From NCBI RefSeq assembly GCF_005886535.1, contig NZ_PNDS01000140.1, positions 16,228-80,227 on the forward strand: a stretch of 64,000 bases of DNA. Direction: 5' to 3'. Origin of the DNA: Pseudoalteromonas sp. S2755 (lineage in GTDB: Bacteria > Pseudomonadota > Gammaproteobacteria > Enterobacterales > Alteromonadaceae). Below are positions 62,476 to 64,000 of this stretch, piece after piece. The position numbers and the translations under genes were made by a program. How positions within the stretch are numbered: position 1 is the first letter of the stretch; every line of letters begins with the position of its first letter. Under the pieces are notes generated by a model. The model was not told where the DNA came from, did no database searches, and saw only the letters and a program-made list of their open reading frames with translations.

Positions 62476-63809
62476 CGGTGTCTCTTCAAGCAGCGGTGTC
62501 TGCATGCTTATTTGTATCACTATTGGTGTTTGCGGCTATTTTATGGCTGGCAGCTTCATTTGCAATACCACTTACTCTGGCAATTCCGGTGGGGCTGCTT
62601 GTTGCAACGGTATTTGGCATTGTCGGTATCAGTTATTTTTTTTCTCGCCAACAGCGGATCATAGATTGCTTAACGGACGGGATCCGCAGTTTTAAAGATC
62701 AAGACTTCTCAGTTCAAATTACCCACTTTGAAAGCATAGAAATGTCTGATCTAATTCTGGAATATAATCGTTTATCGACAACACTAAAAAAGCAGCGCCA
62801 CGCTACCAGCCAAAGGGAGTTACTACTCGATACTATTTTGCAGGTGTCACCGGTGTCGATTATATTACTCAATCAGTTTGATCAGGTTGTGTATGCCAAC
62901 GACAAAGCTGGCAAGTTACTCAATAACAAAAAATCTCTAAGTGGCCTTGTACTGCATCATGCCATCGCAAATGCAGATCCTAAGCTGCAAAGCATTTTGC
63001 TACAAAAAGAATCTGGGTTTGTGACCTTTCAAGCCAATGATGAAAAGCAGAGCTATTACTTTTCAAGGCAGAGTATCACACTCAACCACCAGCCGCATGT
63101 GTTGCTTATGTGTCAAAATCTATCTAGCGAAATGAGCCGTCAAGAGGTAGGGCTTTGGAAAAATGCCATCCGTCTTATCAGTCATGAACTCAATAATTCA
63201 TTAGCGCCCATTACTTCGTTGACTAACTCCGCAAATACAATTGTTGAGCGCAGTGTTAAAGAACAAAATCATACCTTAGTCCAGTTGCTGCCTGATATGC
63301 TGGCAACCATTAATCGCCGCACCGAAAACTTGAGTGAATTTGTGGCTAAATATAGCGAATTTGCAAGATTACCTGCGCCAAATATTACAGAGCAACCCTT
63401 GCAGCCCTTACTTGATACCGTTAGTAAGCTTTATGACTTTACTTTGCTGGCACCACTTCCTTTGGAGCGCGCTTTTTTTGATCCCATACAGGTAGAGCAG
63501 GTGATGATTAATTTGGTTAAAAACGCCCATGAGTCAGGATCAAAAATAGATGAAATAGGCGTGAGGCTGCTGGTTGATTATCAACGTCTGATAGTCGTGG
63601 TTGTTGATAGAGGTGTAGGAATGGAAGAAGAAAAGCTAGCAAACGCAGTACTGCCATTCTTTTCTACTAAACCCAGTGGCACAGGGGTAGGATTGAGTAT
63701 TTGTAATGAAGTCGCTATTGCACACGGTGGACAACTTAAGCTATTTAATCGCGAAAAGGGCGGACTAATGGTGCAGTTTGACCTACCCCTCGTTGCACCA
63801 AAAACATAG
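62472..63809 (+). CDS. Sensor histidine kinase with almost no periplasmic domain
   Basis: A 445-residue kinase that should phosphorylate the adjacent regulator. Two N-terminal membrane helices (about 8-30 and 33-56) are joined by a very short loop. A short linker and PAS-like region (about 100-220; VSPVSIILLNQFDQVVYANDKAGKLL) follow, then phosphoacceptor His238 in ISHELNNSLAPITSL. The ATPase domain carries VMINLVKNAHES, DRGVGM and GTGVGLSICNE. The NtrY-like H-box (HELNN) is typical of partners of NtrC-type regulators. Signal detection must happen inside the membrane or through a partner such as the transporter. Confidence 0.92.
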   Translation: MTVSLQAAVSACLFVSLLVFAAILWLAASFAIPLTLAIPVGLLVATVFGIVGISYFFSRQQRIIDCLTDGIRSFKDQDFSVQITHFESIEMSDLILEYNRLSTTLKKQRHATSQRELLLDTILQVSPVSIILLNQFDQVVYANDKAGKLLNNKKSLSGLVLHHAIANADPKLQSILLQKESGFVTFQANDEKQSYYFSRQSITLNHQPHVLLMCQNLSSEMSRQEVGLWKNAIRLISHELNNSLAPITSLTNSANTIVERSVKEQNHTLVQLLPDMLATINRRTENLSEFVAKYSEFARLPAPNITEQPLQPLLDTVSKLYDFTLLAPLPLERAFFDPIQVEQVMINLVKNAHESGSKIDEIGVRLLVDYQRLIVVVVDRGVGMEEEKLANAVLPFFSTKPSGTGVGLSICNEVAIAHGGQLKLFNREKGGLMVQFDLPLVAPKT

Positions 63810-63840
63810 TATTTCATTGTACTAACCCATATCGAGTAGG

Positions 63841-63861
63841 CGCAGATCCCCTGCGTTTTTT
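63841..63861 (+). terminator. Intrinsic terminator of the efflux operon
   Basis: CGCAG-ATCCC-CTGCG is followed by six T residues, 31 bases after the kinase stop codon. Confidence 0.82.
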
Positions 63862-63883
63862 GATTCCGCATTTAGGGTGGGAG

Positions 63884-63966
63884 ATGTATGGACTCCTCCC
63901 CCTTAACGGGAGAGTACGGTATAAAGATATTGCAAAACACTTTTACCAAATAAGGAGTCCATACAT
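63884..63966. mobile_element. Left part of an IS110-family element with inverted repeat
   Basis: ATGTATGGACTCCT (63884-63897) and AGGAGTCCATACAT (63953-63966) form a perfect 14-base inverted repeat. The second arm contains the ribosome binding site and the first bases of the transposase start codon. A CTCCC/GGGAG dyad lies between the arms. IS110-family elements lack ordinary terminal repeats but may have such inner repeats; the outer end of the element cannot be set from one copy. Pseudoalteromonas is known for IS492, an IS110-family member. Confidence 0.6.
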
Positions 63967-64000
63967 GACACAGTCTAATTTAATTGCTATCGACTTGGCA
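63965..64000 (+). CDS. IS110-family transposase, 5' fragment (cut by window end)
   Basis: Only 12 codons are in the window (MTQSNLIAIDLA). The IAIDLA start matches the N-terminus of IS110-family DEDD recombinases, whose first acidic residue lies in an I-D-x-A-K motif, but so short a piece cannot prove it. AAGGAG at 63952-63957 is the ribosome binding site. The 14-base inverted repeat around it could hide the start codon in read-through transcripts. Confidence 0.55.
   Translation, partial: MTQSNLIAIDLA

Overview
The window looks like chromosome of a marine gammaproteobacterium of the Alteromonadales, most likely Pseudoalteromonas. This rests on gene content and order (pepN, NAD-dependent glutamate dehydrogenase, pyrD-zapC, rlmKL-uup-DUF3466, comEC-msbA-lpxK-ycaR-kdsB, gltA/sdh/suc) and on a moderately AT-rich sequence. 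No database search was run, so genus is inference. Nearly all of the window is protein-coding. No rRNA, tRNA or CRISPR array was seen.

Layout. 1-4001: the 3' part of an NhaC-type antiporter, pepN and a DUF2835 gene. 4251-11130: a four-gene envelope cassette (DUF1302 barrel-like protein, DUF1329 periplasmic protein, YCF48-type propeller, RND/MMPL permease) with an operator-like palindrome on its promoter. 11342-24521: NAD-GDH, pyrD, zapC, a zinc-ribbon gene, rlmKL, a glutaredoxin-like gene, uup and a DUF3466 exported protein. 24636-31745: DUF2062 diverging from comEC, then msbA, lpxK, ycaR, kdsB and a pseudouridine synthase, many of them overlapping. 31747-34197: tcdA converging on csdA-csdE. 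34300-45835: a TCA block, gltA diverging from sdhCDAB-sucAB-sucCD. 45910-46807: a Crp/Fnr-like regulator and a small ABM-domain protein. 46923-53869: a hydroxyproline catabolic island (prolidase-like peptidase, D-hydroxyproline dehydrogenase, deaminase, epimerase, semialdehyde dehydrogenase, GntR regulator). 54144-56039: prpE. 56067-56328: two REPIN-like repeats. 56496-63809: an efflux operon (HlyD-type adaptor, ABC ATPase, two FtsX-type permeases) carrying its own sigma-54 response regulator and histidine kinase. 63884-64000: the start of an IS110-family element.

How the genes fit together. The hydroxyproline island ends in 2-oxoglutarate, which is the substrate of the SucAB complex encoded just upstream; NAD-GDH also makes 2-oxoglutarate. 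PrpE feeds propionyl-CoA into central metabolism. MsbA, LpxK and KdsB supply lipid A/LPS. The two most interesting units are the DUF1302/DUF1329/YCF48/RND cassette, a candidate trans-envelope carrier of hydrophobic compounds, and the 56.3-63.8 kb efflux operon. The latter has a recognisable sigma-54 promoter with repeated TGTCCG sites, encodes the matching activator itself, and has a sensor kinase with almost no periplasmic part.
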